Shown here piece after piece: positions 16,597-27,737 of a stretch of 64,000 nt of DNA. Source of the stretch: an uncultured Eubacteriales bacterium (lineage in GTDB: Bacteria; Bacillota; Clostridia; Oscillospirales; Oscillospiraceae). The notes below the pieces were generated by a model. The model did not search any database. It had not been told where the DNA came from and was given only the letters and a program-made list of their open reading frames with translations. Where the stretch lies: positions 1-64,000 of the forward strand of contig ONIG01000005.1 in NCBI GenBank assembly GCA_900317855.1, in the 5' to 3' direction. The number at the start of each line of letters is the position of its first letter. Positions within the stretch are counted from its first letter, which is position 1. Position numbers and translations under genes: made by a program.

Positions 16597-17676
16597 TTAC
16601 TTGCCCTCCTTCATGCTGATAATCTTCGCGACGATCTCTTCGGTGGTCGGCATCTGGCTGCCGAGGTGGCCGAAGAAGTCGATCGGCTTTGCGCCGTTGA
16701 TCGCGATCTTGACATCCTCAAGCATCTGGCCCTCGTTGAGCTCGACGTCGAGAACAGCCTTCACACCCGGAAGCTCGGCAGCCTTCTTGACTGCGTCGTA
16801 CGGGAACGGCCAGACGGTGATCGGGCGAACCAGACCAACGTTGATGCCCTGCTCCTTGAGCTCGGCAATGGCGGACTTGGCGATACGCGCAACCGTGCCG
16901 AAAGCGGTGATGACATACTCAGCACCCTCGAGGTTGTACTCTTCCCACTGCTGCTCGTTGGCAATGATCTCACGATAGCAGGCCTGCAGATCGTCGTTGT
17001 GGACGGACAGGGTCTCGGTATCGATGTAGATGGAGTTGATGACGCCGCGCTTGGCCGGATCGTCGCCCGGTTTCCAGCCGGTGCAGGCCCAGGGCTTCTT
17101 CTCGGGATCGATCTTGTAGTCGACCATCTCGGGCATCTCCACGGGCTCCATCATCTGCGCGATGATGCCGTCGGCGAGGAAGAGGACCGGTATGCGGTAC
17201 TTCTCAGCCTTGTCGAAGGCGTACATCATGATGTCGATCGCTTCCTGCACGGATGCCGGAGCGTAGGTCAGCAGGTGATAGTCACCGTTGCCGCCGCCCT
17301 TGACAGCCTGGAAGTAGTCGCCCTGAGAAGCCTGAATGTTGCCGAGGCCGGGGCCGCCGCGCATGACGTTCAGGATGACAGCCGGCAGCTGCGCGCCTGC
17401 GCAGTAGGAAATGCCTTCCTGCTTCAGGCTGACACCGGGGCTGGAGGAAGAGGTCAGCGCACGTGCACCGGCACCGGCTGCACCATAGATCATGTTGATT
17501 GCCGCAACTTCGCTCTCGGCCTGCAGGAAGCAGCCGCCGACTTCGGGCATACGTGCGGACATATATTCAGGAATCTCCGTCTGCGGAGTGATCGGATAGC
17601 CGAAGAAGTAACGCGCGCCTGCACGAATCGCAGCCTCAGCGATAGCTTCGCTACCCTTCATAAGCGTCAATGCCAT
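16597..17676 (-). CDS. korA: 2-oxoacid:ferredoxin oxidoreductase, alpha subunit
   Basis: 359 aa. The N-terminal GSEAIAEAAIRAGARYFFGYPITPQTE motif and SSSPGVSLKQEGISY are typical of KorA/VorB alpha subunits. The subunit set D-A-B-C with separate ferredoxin is the four-subunit arrangement. Substrate choice (2-oxoglutarate versus branched 2-oxoacid) cannot be settled from motifs. Confidence 0.94.
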   Translation of the reverse strand: MALTLMKGSEAIAEAAIRAGARYFFGYPITPQTEIPEYMSARMPEVGGCFLQAESEVAAINMIYGAAGAGARALTSSSSPGVSLKQEGISYCAGAQLPAVILNVMRGGPGLGNIQASQGDYFQAVKGGGNGDYHLLTYAPASVQEAIDIMMYAFDKAEKYRIPVLFLADGIIAQMMEPVEMPEMVDYKIDPEKKPWACTGWKPGDDPAKRGVINSIYIDTETLSVHNDDLQACYREIIANEQQWEEYNLEGAEYVITAFGTVARIAKSAIAELKEQGINVGLVRPITVWPFPYDAVKKAAELPGVKAVLDVELNEGQMLEDVKIAINGAKPIDFFGHLGSQMPTTEEIVAKIISMKEGK

Positions 17677-17691
17677 TTTCGATGTACCTCC

Positions 17692-17901
17692 TTAATCTCT
17701 CACAATGCTGATTACCACGTCCGGGCAAGTACGCGCGCAGGAAGCGCAGCCGATGCAGGCCTCCGGATTCGCGACGACGGACGGATGATAACCCTTTGCG
17801 TTGAGTTTGTCCTTCGCCAGCGCCAGGACGCCCTTCGGGCAAGCTCTGACACAGAGACCGCAACCCTTGCAAAGATTCTCGTTGATGGTCACCTTTACCA
17901 T
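17692..17901 (-). CDS. korD: 2x[4Fe-4S] ferredoxin-like delta subunit
   Basis: 69 aa with two CxxCxxCxxxCP motifs (CKGCGLCVRACP and CIGCASCARTCP), enough for two [4Fe-4S] clusters. It passes electrons from KorB to free ferredoxin. 15 bp before korA. Confidence 0.95.
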   Translation of the reverse strand: MVKVTINENLCKGCGLCVRACPKGVLALAKDKLNAKGYHPSVVANPEACIGCASCARTCPDVVISIVRD

Positions 17902-17961
17902 TTTTGCTACCTCTTTTCTGTTCTGTTTTGCGAAATTGCCTATGTAAACCGCATGCGCGGG

Positions 17962-18690
17962 TTACGCCTGTTTCTTCTCCGACAAGCTGTGGATATAGCT
18001 GTCCCAGTCGCGCTTCATGATGATGTCTATGGCGACGGGTTTGCCGATATACTTCGGGTCGTGCCCCTCGGCAAGGAAAAAATCGAGCATGTCCTTCTTG
18101 CCGGTCGTATACATGACCGGAACGCCCGTCCGGTCGCTGACCTCGCGCAGCATCTCATAACCGTCGCGCAGCTCTGCCGGCGTGGTCATGGTGGCGAGGT
18201 TGGTGTTGTTGATCATGCCGGTGATCTTCAGGTGGGAATGGATCTCCATCTGCTGCTGCAGGTCGATGATCTTCTCCACCGTGCCGGCGAGCGGACGGCG
18301 GATATTGACCACGTTCAGGACCTCCAGCTGCTCCGGCCCCATGGCCATGAAGTCCTGAAAGTCCTCATAATAACGGCCGAGCGCCGTGGAACCGACGGCA
18401 TCGCCGCCGACGTCGAACACGACGGTGTCCCAGTTCATGGCAAATGCAGAAGCGACCTCTGCCGGCAGGGACAGCGTCTCCACGCCAGAGCAGGCATAGT
18501 TCGGAGAGATGAGACGGATCTCTTTCTGCTCCACGAGCTTGCCGCGCTCTGTCAGGCGGAAGTAGGTATTGACCAGGTCGAGGTCAATGAGTTCTGTCTT
18601 TCCGGTTTCAGCCGCTTTAAAAGCAAAATTCAGCGCAAGCTCACTCTTGCCGCTGCCGTAGTTGCCGATCATGACATATATCTTTTTCAA
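17962..18690 (-). CDS. P-loop ATPase of the kor operon (MinD/CobB-like)
   Basis: 242 aa with Walker A GNYGSGKSELAL near the N-terminus, a switch-like IDLDLVNTYFRLTERG and VVFDVGGDAVGS as the Walker B region. It resembles SIMIBI-class ATPases that act on metallocluster or cofactor assembly, but the precise family is not known to me. It is the first gene after the kor promoter, 60 bp upstream of korD, so a role in maturation or control of the oxidoreductase is inferred from position only. Confidence 0.75.
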   Translation of the reverse strand: MKKIYVMIGNYGSGKSELALNFAFKAAETGKTELIDLDLVNTYFRLTERGKLVEQKEIRLISPNYACSGVETLSLPAEVASAFAMNWDTVVFDVGGDAVGSTALGRYYEDFQDFMAMGPEQLEVLNVVNIRRPLAGTVEKIIDLQQQMEIHSHLKITGMINNTNLATMTTPAELRDGYEMLREVSDRTGVPVMYTTGKKDMLDFFLAEGHDPKYIGKPVAIDIIMKRDWDSYIHSLSEKKQA

Positions 18691-18786
18691 AACAATGCTC
18701 CTCCCCTCAAGGGGTATTCAAAATGTGCAGATGGGTATTAAAAATCGAAATACATCCATTCAAATATTCAAATCTCAACGGTTATC

Positions 18787-18815
18787 ATAGTAGCACAATC
18801 GGGTGAATTCGTCAA
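18787..18815 (-). promoter_or_regulatory. Promoter of the P-loop ATPase-korDABC operon
   Basis: TTGACG (18810-18815), 17-bp spacer, TACTAT (18787-18792), preceded by TGC in extended -10 position. About 95 nt of AT-rich leader follow before the first gene; no folded element is obvious in it. Confidence 0.65.
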
Positions 18816-18903
18816 CAAGTGTTGTTCTGTTTTGTGGAACGTCACCAAATTCGCTCATCATTTCTGGACAAGATACCAGTTATCTGCAAATTAACAATGC
18901 CGT

Positions 18904-19707
18904 CTAAGAATTAACAGCGGTTTTTCCCTGTTTCAGGTAGAGATACCACGCGCTCACGCCCACCAGAAGTACGCCGCCGACAAGATTTCCGAGCGTGACC
19001 GGCAGCAGATTGCTAACCAGCGCCCTGCCCCATGTCAGCCCCTCGGCCGCCGCGCCGGTCTGCGCCGCCGTCAGCAGTCCCGCCGTGAGATAACACATAT
19101 TGGCCACGCTGTGTTCAAAGCCCGCAACAACGAACGTCATGATCGGAAAAAACACGGCCAGGATCTTCCCTGGGACAGACTTTGCCGCACTGGCCATCCA
19201 CACGGCGATGCAGACGAGGAAATTGCAAAGGATGCCGCGCACAAACGCATCGCTGAACGACAGGGACGCCTTCGCCTGCGCGATGGCGATCACAGACGCC
19301 GCCAGCCGGCCGTCAAACGCAGAAAACACGTGCCCGAGCACACAGAGCGCCGCAACGAGCGCCGCGCCCACAAAGTTGCCCAGATAGACCACGCCCCAAC
19401 TGCGCAGCATCTGCCGCGCGGAGATCACGCGCGACAAAACGCCCATGATCATGAGGTTGTTGCCGGTGAACAGCTCGCTGCCGGCCACGATGACCATGGC
19501 GAGACCGGCCGGAAAGACGCAGCCGGAGACGAGCTTCGCCAGCGACGGGTCGCCCACCGTGGCCGCCGCAGCCGTGGACGCGACGCCCGCCAGCGCGACG
19601 AAGGCACCCGCCATACAGGCAAGCAGAAACATCCGGCCCAGCGGCAGCGCCGCCTTGATCCGGCAGGCGGAAAGATAATTCTCCGCAACTTCTTTGGGGG
19701 TATACAT
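18904..19707 (-). CDS. Formate/nitrite transporter (FNT) family channel
   Basis: 267 aa with six hydrophobic segments. FNT hallmarks are the N-terminal TPKEVAENY, the AGAFVALAG first helix and the GNNLMIMGVLS and GNLVGG motifs. FNT pentamers conduct formate, nitrite, lactate or hydrosulfide; a fermentative anaerobe makes formate likely but this is not proven. The start at 19707 has GGAGGG 8 bp upstream. It stands alone between the kor and spoIIA operons. Confidence 0.92.
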   Translation of the reverse strand: MYTPKEVAENYLSACRIKAALPLGRMFLLACMAGAFVALAGVASTAAAATVGDPSLAKLVSGCVFPAGLAMVIVAGSELFTGNNLMIMGVLSRVISARQMLRSWGVVYLGNFVGAALVAALCVLGHVFSAFDGRLAASVIAIAQAKASLSFSDAFVRGILCNFLVCIAVWMASAAKSVPGKILAVFFPIMTFVVAGFEHSVANMCYLTAGLLTAAQTGAAAEGLTWGRALVSNLLPVTLGNLVGGVLLVGVSAWYLYLKQGKTAVNS

Positions 19708-19790
19708 GGGCAAGCCCTCCGGTTCGATACAAGATATGCAACAGGTCATATTTTATCACCATATATTTTGTGCCGTCAAGTCCAACCATG

Positions 19791-19820
19791 AAAAAGCAGC
19801 CGGAGAAGTTCTCCGGCTGC
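19791..19820 (-). terminator. Terminator of the spoIIA operon
   Basis: 12-bp near-palindromic stem GCAGCCGGAGAA/TTCTCCGGCTGC followed by T5 on the minus strand, immediately after the sigF stop. Confidence 0.9.
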
Positions 19821-20534
19821 CTAGGTGGCCAGCCATTCGCGCAGGCGCTCCACGGCGCGCCGCTCCAGACGCGACACCTGCACCTGCGAGATATGCAGGA
19901 TGCCGGCGGCGCGCTGCTGCGTCAGGCCGTGATAAAACCGCAGGGCAATGACCTGCCGCTCCCGCTCCGGGAGCTGGCGCAGCGCCTCACGCAGAGCGGC
20001 ATATTCGACCATGCGCTCTTCCTGATCGTAGTCCCCGAGCGTGTGCTCGAGCGTGAAACCGGTCTCTCCGTTCTCCTTCTGCAGGGACTCCGTTGGACCG
20101 GTGGCCGTTTCGGCGGCGGCGATCTCTTCGGGCTCAAGCCCGGTCTCGGCCGAGAGCTCGGAGAGCGTCGGCTCGCGGCCGAGCGTCTGCTCCAGGCGCG
20201 TGCGCGCCGTGCGGATGCCCTGCGCGCGCTCCTTGATGCTGCGGCTGACCTTGACCGCGCCGTCATCGCGCAGAAAGCGCCGGATCTCCCCCGAGATCTT
20301 CGGCACGGCGTATGTAGAAAAGCAGGTGCCATACTGCTCATCAAAGCCCTGCATAGCCTTCAGAAAGCCGACGCAGCCGAGCTGGTACAGGTCGTCCGGC
20401 TCGACGCCGCGGCCGAAAAAACGCCGCGCCACGCTCCAGATCAGGCCGGCGTTTTCCGTGACCATCTGCTCTGCCGCCGCGGCGTCCCCCGCCTGGGCGC
20501 GCCGGAGCAGGTCGCGCGTCTCCTCCGCGATCAT
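19821..20534 (-). CDS. sigF: RNA polymerase sigma-F factor
   Basis: 237 aa, forespore-specific sigma factor (SpoIIAC). Region 2 (YQLGCVGFLKAMQGFDEQYG, FSTYAVPKISGEIRRFLRD), region 3 and region 4 (LPERERQVIALRFYHGLTQ, QVQVSRLERRAVERL) are all present. The start overlaps the spoIIAB stop (ATGA); no separate ribosome site is visible, so translation is coupled. It is held inactive by SpoIIAB and released by SpoIIAA. Confidence 0.95.
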   Translation of the reverse strand: MIAEETRDLLRRAQAGDAAAAEQMVTENAGLIWSVARRFFGRGVEPDDLYQLGCVGFLKAMQGFDEQYGTCFSTYAVPKISGEIRRFLRDDGAVKVSRSIKERAQGIRTARTRLEQTLGREPTLSELSAETGLEPEEIAAAETATGPTESLQKENGETGFTLEHTLGDYDQEERMVEYAALREALRQLPERERQVIALRFYHGLTQQRAAGILHISQVQVSRLERRAVERLREWLAT

Positions 20535-20965
20535 GCGCGGCGGCGGATGCGGCGGCACATCGTCACGGTCGTGCCGCGGCCGGGCACAGACTTGACCCGC
20601 AGCGTGTCCATGAAGCTCTCCATGATCGTAAAGCCCATGCCGCTGCGCTCTTCCCCGCCGGTGGTATACAGCGGCGTGCGCGCCCGCGCCACGTCGGCGA
20701 TGCCGATGCCGTGATCCTTGACGACGATTTCCAGCCGCTCATCCGGCAGGATGCGCACACGCACCTGCACCGTGCCGAGCTTGTCCGGATAAGCGTGCAC
20801 GACCGCGTTCGTCACGGCCTCGGACACGGCGGTCTTGATGTCCCCGATCTCGGCGAGTGTCGGGTCGAGCTGCGCGGCGAAGGCCGCCACCGCCGCGCGC
20901 GCAAAGCCCTCGTTCACGCTGCGCGCCGGAAACTCCAGCTTCATGTAGTTTTTCTGCGTCAACAC
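20531..20965 (-). CDS. spoIIAB: Anti-sigma-F factor SpoIIAB
   Basis: 144 aa GHKL-fold serine kinase and anti-sigma factor. The ATP-binding boxes are visible: EAVTNAVVHAY (N box), VKDHGIGI (G1) and ERSGMGFTIM (G2). It phosphorylates SpoIIAA and sequesters sigma-F. The GTG start at 20965 follows AGGAG by 8 bp and overlaps the end of spoIIAA. Confidence 0.95.
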   Translation of the reverse strand: MLTQKNYMKLEFPARSVNEGFARAAVAAFAAQLDPTLAEIGDIKTAVSEAVTNAVVHAYPDKLGTVQVRVRILPDERLEIVVKDHGIGIADVARARTPLYTTGGEERSGMGFTIMESFMDTLRVKSVPGRGTTVTMCRRIRRRA

Positions 20966-21294
20966 TGTTCACACTCCTTTGCCCGGTCCTCGAGCACCGG
21001 GACGATGTTGGTCAGGCCGGCCACGTCCAGCACCCGGCGCACCTGCCGCGGCACGCCGCACAGCGCCAGTGCGCCGCCTGTCTGCCGCAGGAGGCGGTCG
21101 GTCTTGAGAATGACCGCGATCCCGGAGCTGTCCATAAAGCTCAGGCCGGACAGGTCGAGCACGCAGCGGCGCGGCAGGTACTCCTCCACGGCATCCTCGA
21201 TACCGGGCATGACCTCCTGCGCCGCCGCGTGATCCAGCTCGCCGAGCAGGCGCAGCGTCAGGCACCGGCCGTCATCATGCGTTATGATCCGCAT
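20959..21294 (-). CDS. spoIIAA: Anti-sigma-F factor antagonist SpoIIAA
   Basis: 111-aa STAS-domain protein. The MDSSGIAVIL segment contains the phosphorylatable serine. In its unphosphorylated form it displaces sigma-F from SpoIIAB. AGGAGG precedes the ATG. It is the first gene of the operon and starts only ~25 bp after the valS terminator. Confidence 0.95.
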   Translation of the reverse strand: MRIITHDDGRCLTLRLLGELDHAAAQEVMPGIEDAVEEYLPRRCVLDLSGLSFMDSSGIAVILKTDRLLRQTGGALALCGVPRQVRRVLDVAGLTNIVPVLEDRAKECEQC

Positions 21295-21315
21295 CTGCTC
21301 ATACCTCCTAAATCC

Positions 21316-21355
21316 AAAGAAAAAGCACCGTGTACGAACCTTCGTACACGGTGCT
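21316..21355 (-). terminator. valS terminator
   Basis: 15-bp perfect stem (21324-21338 with 21341-21355), 2-nt apex, then TTTTCTTT on the minus strand. Confidence 0.9.
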
Positions 21356-21399
21356 ATTGTAGCCCAGAGGTGTGGGCTGAATTTGTCGGACGGCGGCGC

Positions 21400-24024
21400 T
21401 CAGCCGAGATTTTTCAGGCTGGCCTCGAGATTTTCCACCAGCGCCTTTGCCTTCTCGGCGCGCTCGCGCTCCGTCTGCACGACGGCCTCCGGCGCGCGGG
21501 AGATAAAGTTCTCATTCGAGAGCTTGCGCATCTGGCCCTCGTAGTTCTTGCGGGCCTTTTCGAGCTCTTTTTCCAGACGGGCGCGCTCTTTGTCGAGGTC
21601 AATCAGCTCGGCCATCGGCATGAAGAGCTTGGCCTCTTCCGTGACGGCGGAGACCATCTTCTCCGCGTCAGCCGGCAGCTCGCCGCTGATGGTGATCTGC
21701 TCGGCGTAGGCAAGCTTCGTGATATAGATCTCACCGGAGCGGAAAGCGTCCTGCCGGTCGGTCGTGATGAACAGGTGCGCCTTTCTGCTCGGCGGCACGT
21801 TCATCTCGGCGCGGCGGCTGCGCACGGCGCGGATGGCGTTCATGACCATCTCAAAGTCGCGCTCCTCGGCCGGGAAAGCGAGGGACTCGGTATACTCCGG
21901 ATAGCGGGCGATCATGAGCGCCTCGCCGTCGTGCGGCAGGGCCTGCCAGATCTCCTCGGTGATGAACGGCATGAACGGGTGCAGGAGCTTGAGAATGTCC
22001 GTCAGGACATACAGCAGCACCTGCTGCGCGCTGCGGGCACGGGCCTCGTCGCCGCTGTTGAGTCGGGGCTTCGTGAGCTCGATATACCAGTCGCAGTACG
22101 TGTCCCAGATGAAGTCGTAGATCTTCGCCGCGGCGATGCCGATCTCGTACTTGTCGAGGTTCTCGCACACTTCCTTCGAGAGCGTGTTGAGCTTCGAGAG
22201 CACCCACTTGTCCTCAAGCTCCAGCGTCTCGGGCAGCTCGTTTTTGTCGATGGTGAGGTTCATCATCACAAAGCGCGATGCGTTCCAGAGCTTGTTGGCA
22301 AAGTTGCGCATGGCGCCGCACTTCTCGACGTAGAAGCGCATGTCGTTGCCTGGGCTGTTGCCCGTGATGAGGTTGAAGCGCAGAGCGTCGGCGCCGTAGG
22401 TATCGGCCATCTCGAGCGGGTCGATGCCGTTTCCGAGCGACTTGGACATCTTGCGGCCCTTATCGTCGCGGACCAGGCCGTGGATGAACACCGTCGGAAA
22501 CGGGATGTCCTTCATCTGCTCGAGGCCGGAGAAGATCATGCGCGCGACCCAGAAGAAAATGATGTCGTAGCCCGTGACCATGACGCTCGTGGGATACCAG
22601 AACTTCAGGTCCTCCGAGTCTTTATCCGGCCAGCCAAGCGTGGAAAACGGCCAGAGCGCGGAGCTGAACCAGGTGTCGAGCACGTCGGGGTCACGGTGGA
22701 TGTTCTTGCTGTGGCAGGCCTCGCACTCGCAGGCGTCGGTGCGCGAGACGGTGACATGGCCGCAGTCGTCGCAGTACCATGCCGGGATCTGGTGGCCCCA
22801 CCAGAGCTGGCGGGAAATGCACCAGTCGTGCACATTCTCCATCCAGTTATAATAGGTCTTGCTGAAGCGCTCGGGCACGAACTTGATGCGTCCGTCGCGC
22901 ACGGCCTCGATGGCGGGCTCGGCCAGCGGCTTCATCTTGACGAACCACTGCGGGCTCGTCATCGGCTCGACGACCGTGCCGCAGCGGTAGCACGTGCCGA
23001 CGTTGTGGTTATAGGGCTCGGTCTTGATGAGGTAGCCCTGCTCCTCGAGATCGGCCACGATGGCCTTGCGCGCCTCATATCGGTCGAGACCGTTGTACTT
23101 GCCGCCGTTGATGACGCGGGCGTCCTCGTCGAAAATGAGGATCTGCTCGAGGTTGTGGCGCAGGCCGACCTCGTAGTCGTTCGGGTCGTGGCAGGGCGTC
23201 ATCTTGACGCAGCCGGTGCCGAAATCGAGCTCAACGTAATCATCGGCCACGATGGGCAGCTCGCGGCCCACAAGCGGCAGGATGGCCGTCTTGCCGACGA
23301 GGTGCTGGTAGCGCTCGTCCGCCGGGTTGACCGCGATGCCGGTGTCGCCGAGCATGGTCTCCGGGCGGGTGGTGGCGATGGTCAGATACTCGTCGCTGTC
23401 CTTGAGCGGGTAGCGGATATACCAGAACGCGCCGGGCATGTCCTTATATTCGACCTCTGCGTCGGACAGGGCGGTGCGGCAGTGCGGGCACCAGTTGATG
23501 ATGCGGTTGCCCTTATAGATCAGGCCTTTTTCATAAAGCTCGCAGAACGTCTCGCGCACGGCCTTCGAGCAGCCCTCGTCCATGGTGAAGCGGCTGCGGT
23601 CCCAGTCGCAGGACACGCCGAGCGACTTCTGCTGCTCGACGATGCGGTTGCCGTACTGCTTTTTCCACGCCCAGACGCGCTTAAGGAATTCCTCGCGGCC
23701 GAGATCGTAGCGGGTCAGTCCCTCCTCCTTGCGCAGCATCTCCTCGACCTTGATCTGCGTGGCGATGCCGGCATGGTCCGTGCCGGGCACCCACAGGGCG
23801 GCGTAGCCCTGCATGCGCTTGTAGCGCGTGAGGATGTCCTGCAGCGTCGCGTCAAGCGCGTGGCCCATGTGCAGCTGGCCGGTGACGTTCGGGGGCGGCA
23901 TGACGATGGAAAACGGCTTTTTGTCCGGATCGGCTTTACCGGCAAAGTAGCCGCCGCGCATCCACATGTCATAAATCTTCTTCTCGACCTGTTTGGGATC
24001 GTAGACCTTCGGAAGCTCTTTCAT
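21400..24024 (-). CDS. valS: Valyl-tRNA synthetase
   Basis: 874 aa class I synthetase. [12 protein letters not shown] (HIGH motif) and [15 protein letters not shown] (KMSKS) are intact. [12 protein letters not shown] and the zinc-type [10 protein letters not shown]...CEAC region are present, as is a C-terminal coiled coil ending in [13 protein letters not shown]. The start at 24024 ([16 protein letters not shown]) has GGAGGAG next to it. Expression is governed by the T-box upstream. Confidence 0.97.
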   Translation of the reverse strand: MKELPKVYDPKQVEKKIYDMWMRGGYFAGKADPDKKPFSIVMPPPNVTGQLHMGHALDATLQDILTRYKRMQGYAALWVPGTDHAGIATQIKVEEMLRKEEGLTRYDLGREEFLKRVWAWKKQYGNRIVEQQKSLGVSCDWDRSRFTMDEGCSKAVRETFCELYEKGLIYKGNRIINWCPHCRTALSDAEVEYKDMPGAFWYIRYPLKDSDEYLTIATTRPETMLGDTGIAVNPADERYQHLVGKTAILPLVGRELPIVADDYVELDFGTGCVKMTPCHDPNDYEVGLRHNLEQILIFDEDARVINGGKYNGLDRYEARKAIVADLEEQGYLIKTEPYNHNVGTCYRCGTVVEPMTSPQWFVKMKPLAEPAIEAVRDGRIKFVPERFSKTYYNWMENVHDWCISRQLWWGHQIPAWYCDDCGHVTVSRTDACECEACHSKNIHRDPDVLDTWFSSALWPFSTLGWPDKDSEDLKFWYPTSVMVTGYDIIFFWVARMIFSGLEQMKDIPFPTVFIHGLVRDDKGRKMSKSLGNGIDPLEMADTYGADALRFNLITGNSPGNDMRFYVEKCGAMRNFANKLWNASRFVMMNLTIDKNELPETLELEDKWVLSKLNTLSKEVCENLDKYEIGIAAAKIYDFIWDTYCDWYIELTKPRLNSGDEARARSAQQVLLYVLTDILKLLHPFMPFITEEIWQALPHDGEALMIARYPEYTESLAFPAEERDFEMVMNAIRAVRSRRAEMNVPPSRKAHLFITTDRQDAFRSGEIYITKLAYAEQITISGELPADAEKMVSAVTEEAKLFMPMAELIDLDKERARLEKELEKARKNYEGQMRKLSNENFISRAPEAVVQTERERAEKAKALVENLEASLKNLG

Positions 24025-24039
24025 GGCTCCTCCTCCTTT

Positions 24040-24290
24040 AAGATTGCCGGGGCGCAAAAAAATCGCCCCGAAACGAACTGTTTCAGGGCGATCGAAACCG
24101 CGGTACCACCTGAATTCCACGCAGACGCGTGACACTCTTGTCTCTGTAACGGGAGAACCCGGCCGCCCTACTCCGTTCAGGCCGGCTGCTCCGGGGCGAC
24201 CTTCATCTCCGGCATCCGAAAGGCTTGCACCAACCGCCTTCTCTCTGACGTCCGCCGGGAGACTACTCCTCCCCTTCTTCGCAAATGGAT
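24040..24290 (-). promoter_or_regulatory. T-box leader of valS
   Basis: The antiterminator core GGTGGTACCGCGG lies at 24097-24109 on the minus strand. A terminator stem at 24062-24092 is followed by T7. Upstream is a Stem I with AGAGAG and GGTTGGTGCAAGCC. A GUC (Val) triplet lies on the 3' side of Stem I near the expected specifier position; I could not fold it exactly. Uncharged tRNA-Val should favour readthrough. Confidence 0.93.
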
Positions 24291-24296
24291 GGGAAA

Positions 24297-24325
24297 ATTA
24301 TAGGCCCTGCCGCGCCATTTGTCAA
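24297..24325 (-). promoter_or_regulatory. valS promoter, -35 contains the stop of the upstream gene
   Basis: TTGACA (24320-24325), 17-bp spacer, TATAAT (24297-24302): perfect consensus. The TGA in the -35 box (24322-24324) is the stop codon of the thioredoxin-reductase-like gene. Confidence 0.9.
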
Positions 24326-25128
24326 GCGTTTCTGAGCCAGCGCACGACCGAAAGCGCCGCGCAGTTGCCCTCACCGACCGCCGCCGGGATCTGATAGGGC
24401 GCGCCGGTACAGTCCCCGGCCGCGAAAACGCCGGGAATGCTCGCGGCAAATGCTTCATCCACAACGATGTGGCCCTTTTCGGTGGCAAGGCCGGGCAGAA
24501 GCGTGTCGGCCGCGAAGCCCGCGCGCAGGACGAAGATGACGTCCGCCGGTTCCGCCGCACCGTCGACCACGAGCGTGTCCGCCCGCTCGGCGCCGCGGAT
24601 CTCAAAGCGGTGCTTTTTGCCGTCGTAATAGTGCACGTCGCAGCCGATCTCCCGCAGGAAATCCGCCTCCGCCGGGGCGTCCGCCGCCAGGCCGATGACC
24701 GCCGCACGCTTGCCGCGGTAGAGCATGCCGTCGCAGGTGGCGCAGTAGCTCACGCCGCGGCCGAGAAACGCCGTTTCCCCGGGAAACGTGCCGCGCTGGG
24801 CGATGCCGGTCGCAAGCAGGAGCGCCCTGCCCTCCACGAATTCCTTACCTGCCGAGACGCCGAACGTTTTTCCCATCGGCATGGCCGAGAGTGCCCGCTC
24901 GCGCAGGATGTCCGCACCGAGATCACGCGCCTGCTGCGTCATGGTCTCGAGCAGCGCGGGGCCGGAGACGTCCGGCACACCGGGGTAATTTGTGACGTGG
25001 CCGGCCTTATGCAGCGCGCTGTCGGCCGCGCCGCCACAGATCACGCACACGGAAAGATTCCGGTTGCGCGCCGTCATGGCCGCCGACAACCCCGCCGGGC
25101 CGCCGCCGATGATAAGCAGGTCATACAT
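24322..25128 (-). CDS. Thioredoxin-reductase-like flavoprotein without a clear NADPH motif
   Basis: 268 aa, shorter than the ~310 aa of NADPH thioredoxin reductases. The FAD-binding GGGPAGLSAA is intact, the redox pair is in SYCATCDG, and the C-terminal GVFAAGDCTG FAD motif is present. The middle domain, where GxGxxA/G should bind NADPH, reads AAVIGLAADAPAEADFL and is shortened. This resembles ferredoxin- or flavin-dependent TrxB variants described in Clostridia. The start at 25128 has GGAGG upstream; an in-frame GTG overlaps that ribosome site and is rejected. No thioredoxin gene is adjacent. Confidence 0.85.
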   Translation of the reverse strand: MYDLLIIGGGPAGLSAAMTARNRNLSVCVICGGAADSALHKAGHVTNYPGVPDVSGPALLETMTQQARDLGADILRERALSAMPMGKTFGVSAGKEFVEGRALLLATGIAQRGTFPGETAFLGRGVSYCATCDGMLYRGKRAAVIGLAADAPAEADFLREIGCDVHYYDGKKHRFEIRGAERADTLVVDGAAEPADVIFVLRAGFAADTLLPGLATEKGHIVVDEAFAASIPGVFAAGDCTGAPYQIPAAVGEGNCAALSVVRWLRNA

Positions 25129-25183
25129 TGCCCGCACCTCCGTCTTGTCGATTCTACCTGAATTATATATTTCTTTTTCGATA

Positions 25184-25212
25184 TTGTAAACAGAAAATGA
25201 ATCGTGTATAAT
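25184..25212 (+). promoter_or_regulatory. glnS promoter
   Basis: TTGTAA (25184-25189), 17-bp spacer, TATAAT (25207-25212), 35 bp before the start codon. Confidence 0.75.
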
Positions 25213-25247
25213 ACCCTTGCAAATTTATGTGGAGTTGACATGACACT

Positions 25248-26909
<1,662 letters not shown>

Positions 26910-26927
26910 CCGCAAAATCATGTATCC

Positions 26928-26963
26928 TGTCCCTCCCGCCGAAAACGGGAGGGACAAGTTTTT
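26928..26963 (+). terminator. glnS terminator
   Basis: 11-bp stem TGTCCCTCCCG/CGGGAGGGACA then AGTTTTTG. Confidence 0.9.
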
Positions 26964-26967
26964 GTGA

Positions 26968-27702
<735 letters not shown>

Positions 27703-27737
27703 AGAATAGATTAAATTTTCACGGGAGGAAAAAATCT

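Noticed and set aside
20857-24132. Very long plus-strand open frame (about 1,090 codons) opposite valS and spoIIA
   Set aside because: It is the antisense of well-identified genes in GC-rich DNA, with a Leu/Arg/Val/Asp-rich composition and no motif or ribosome site. It is a codon-bias shadow.
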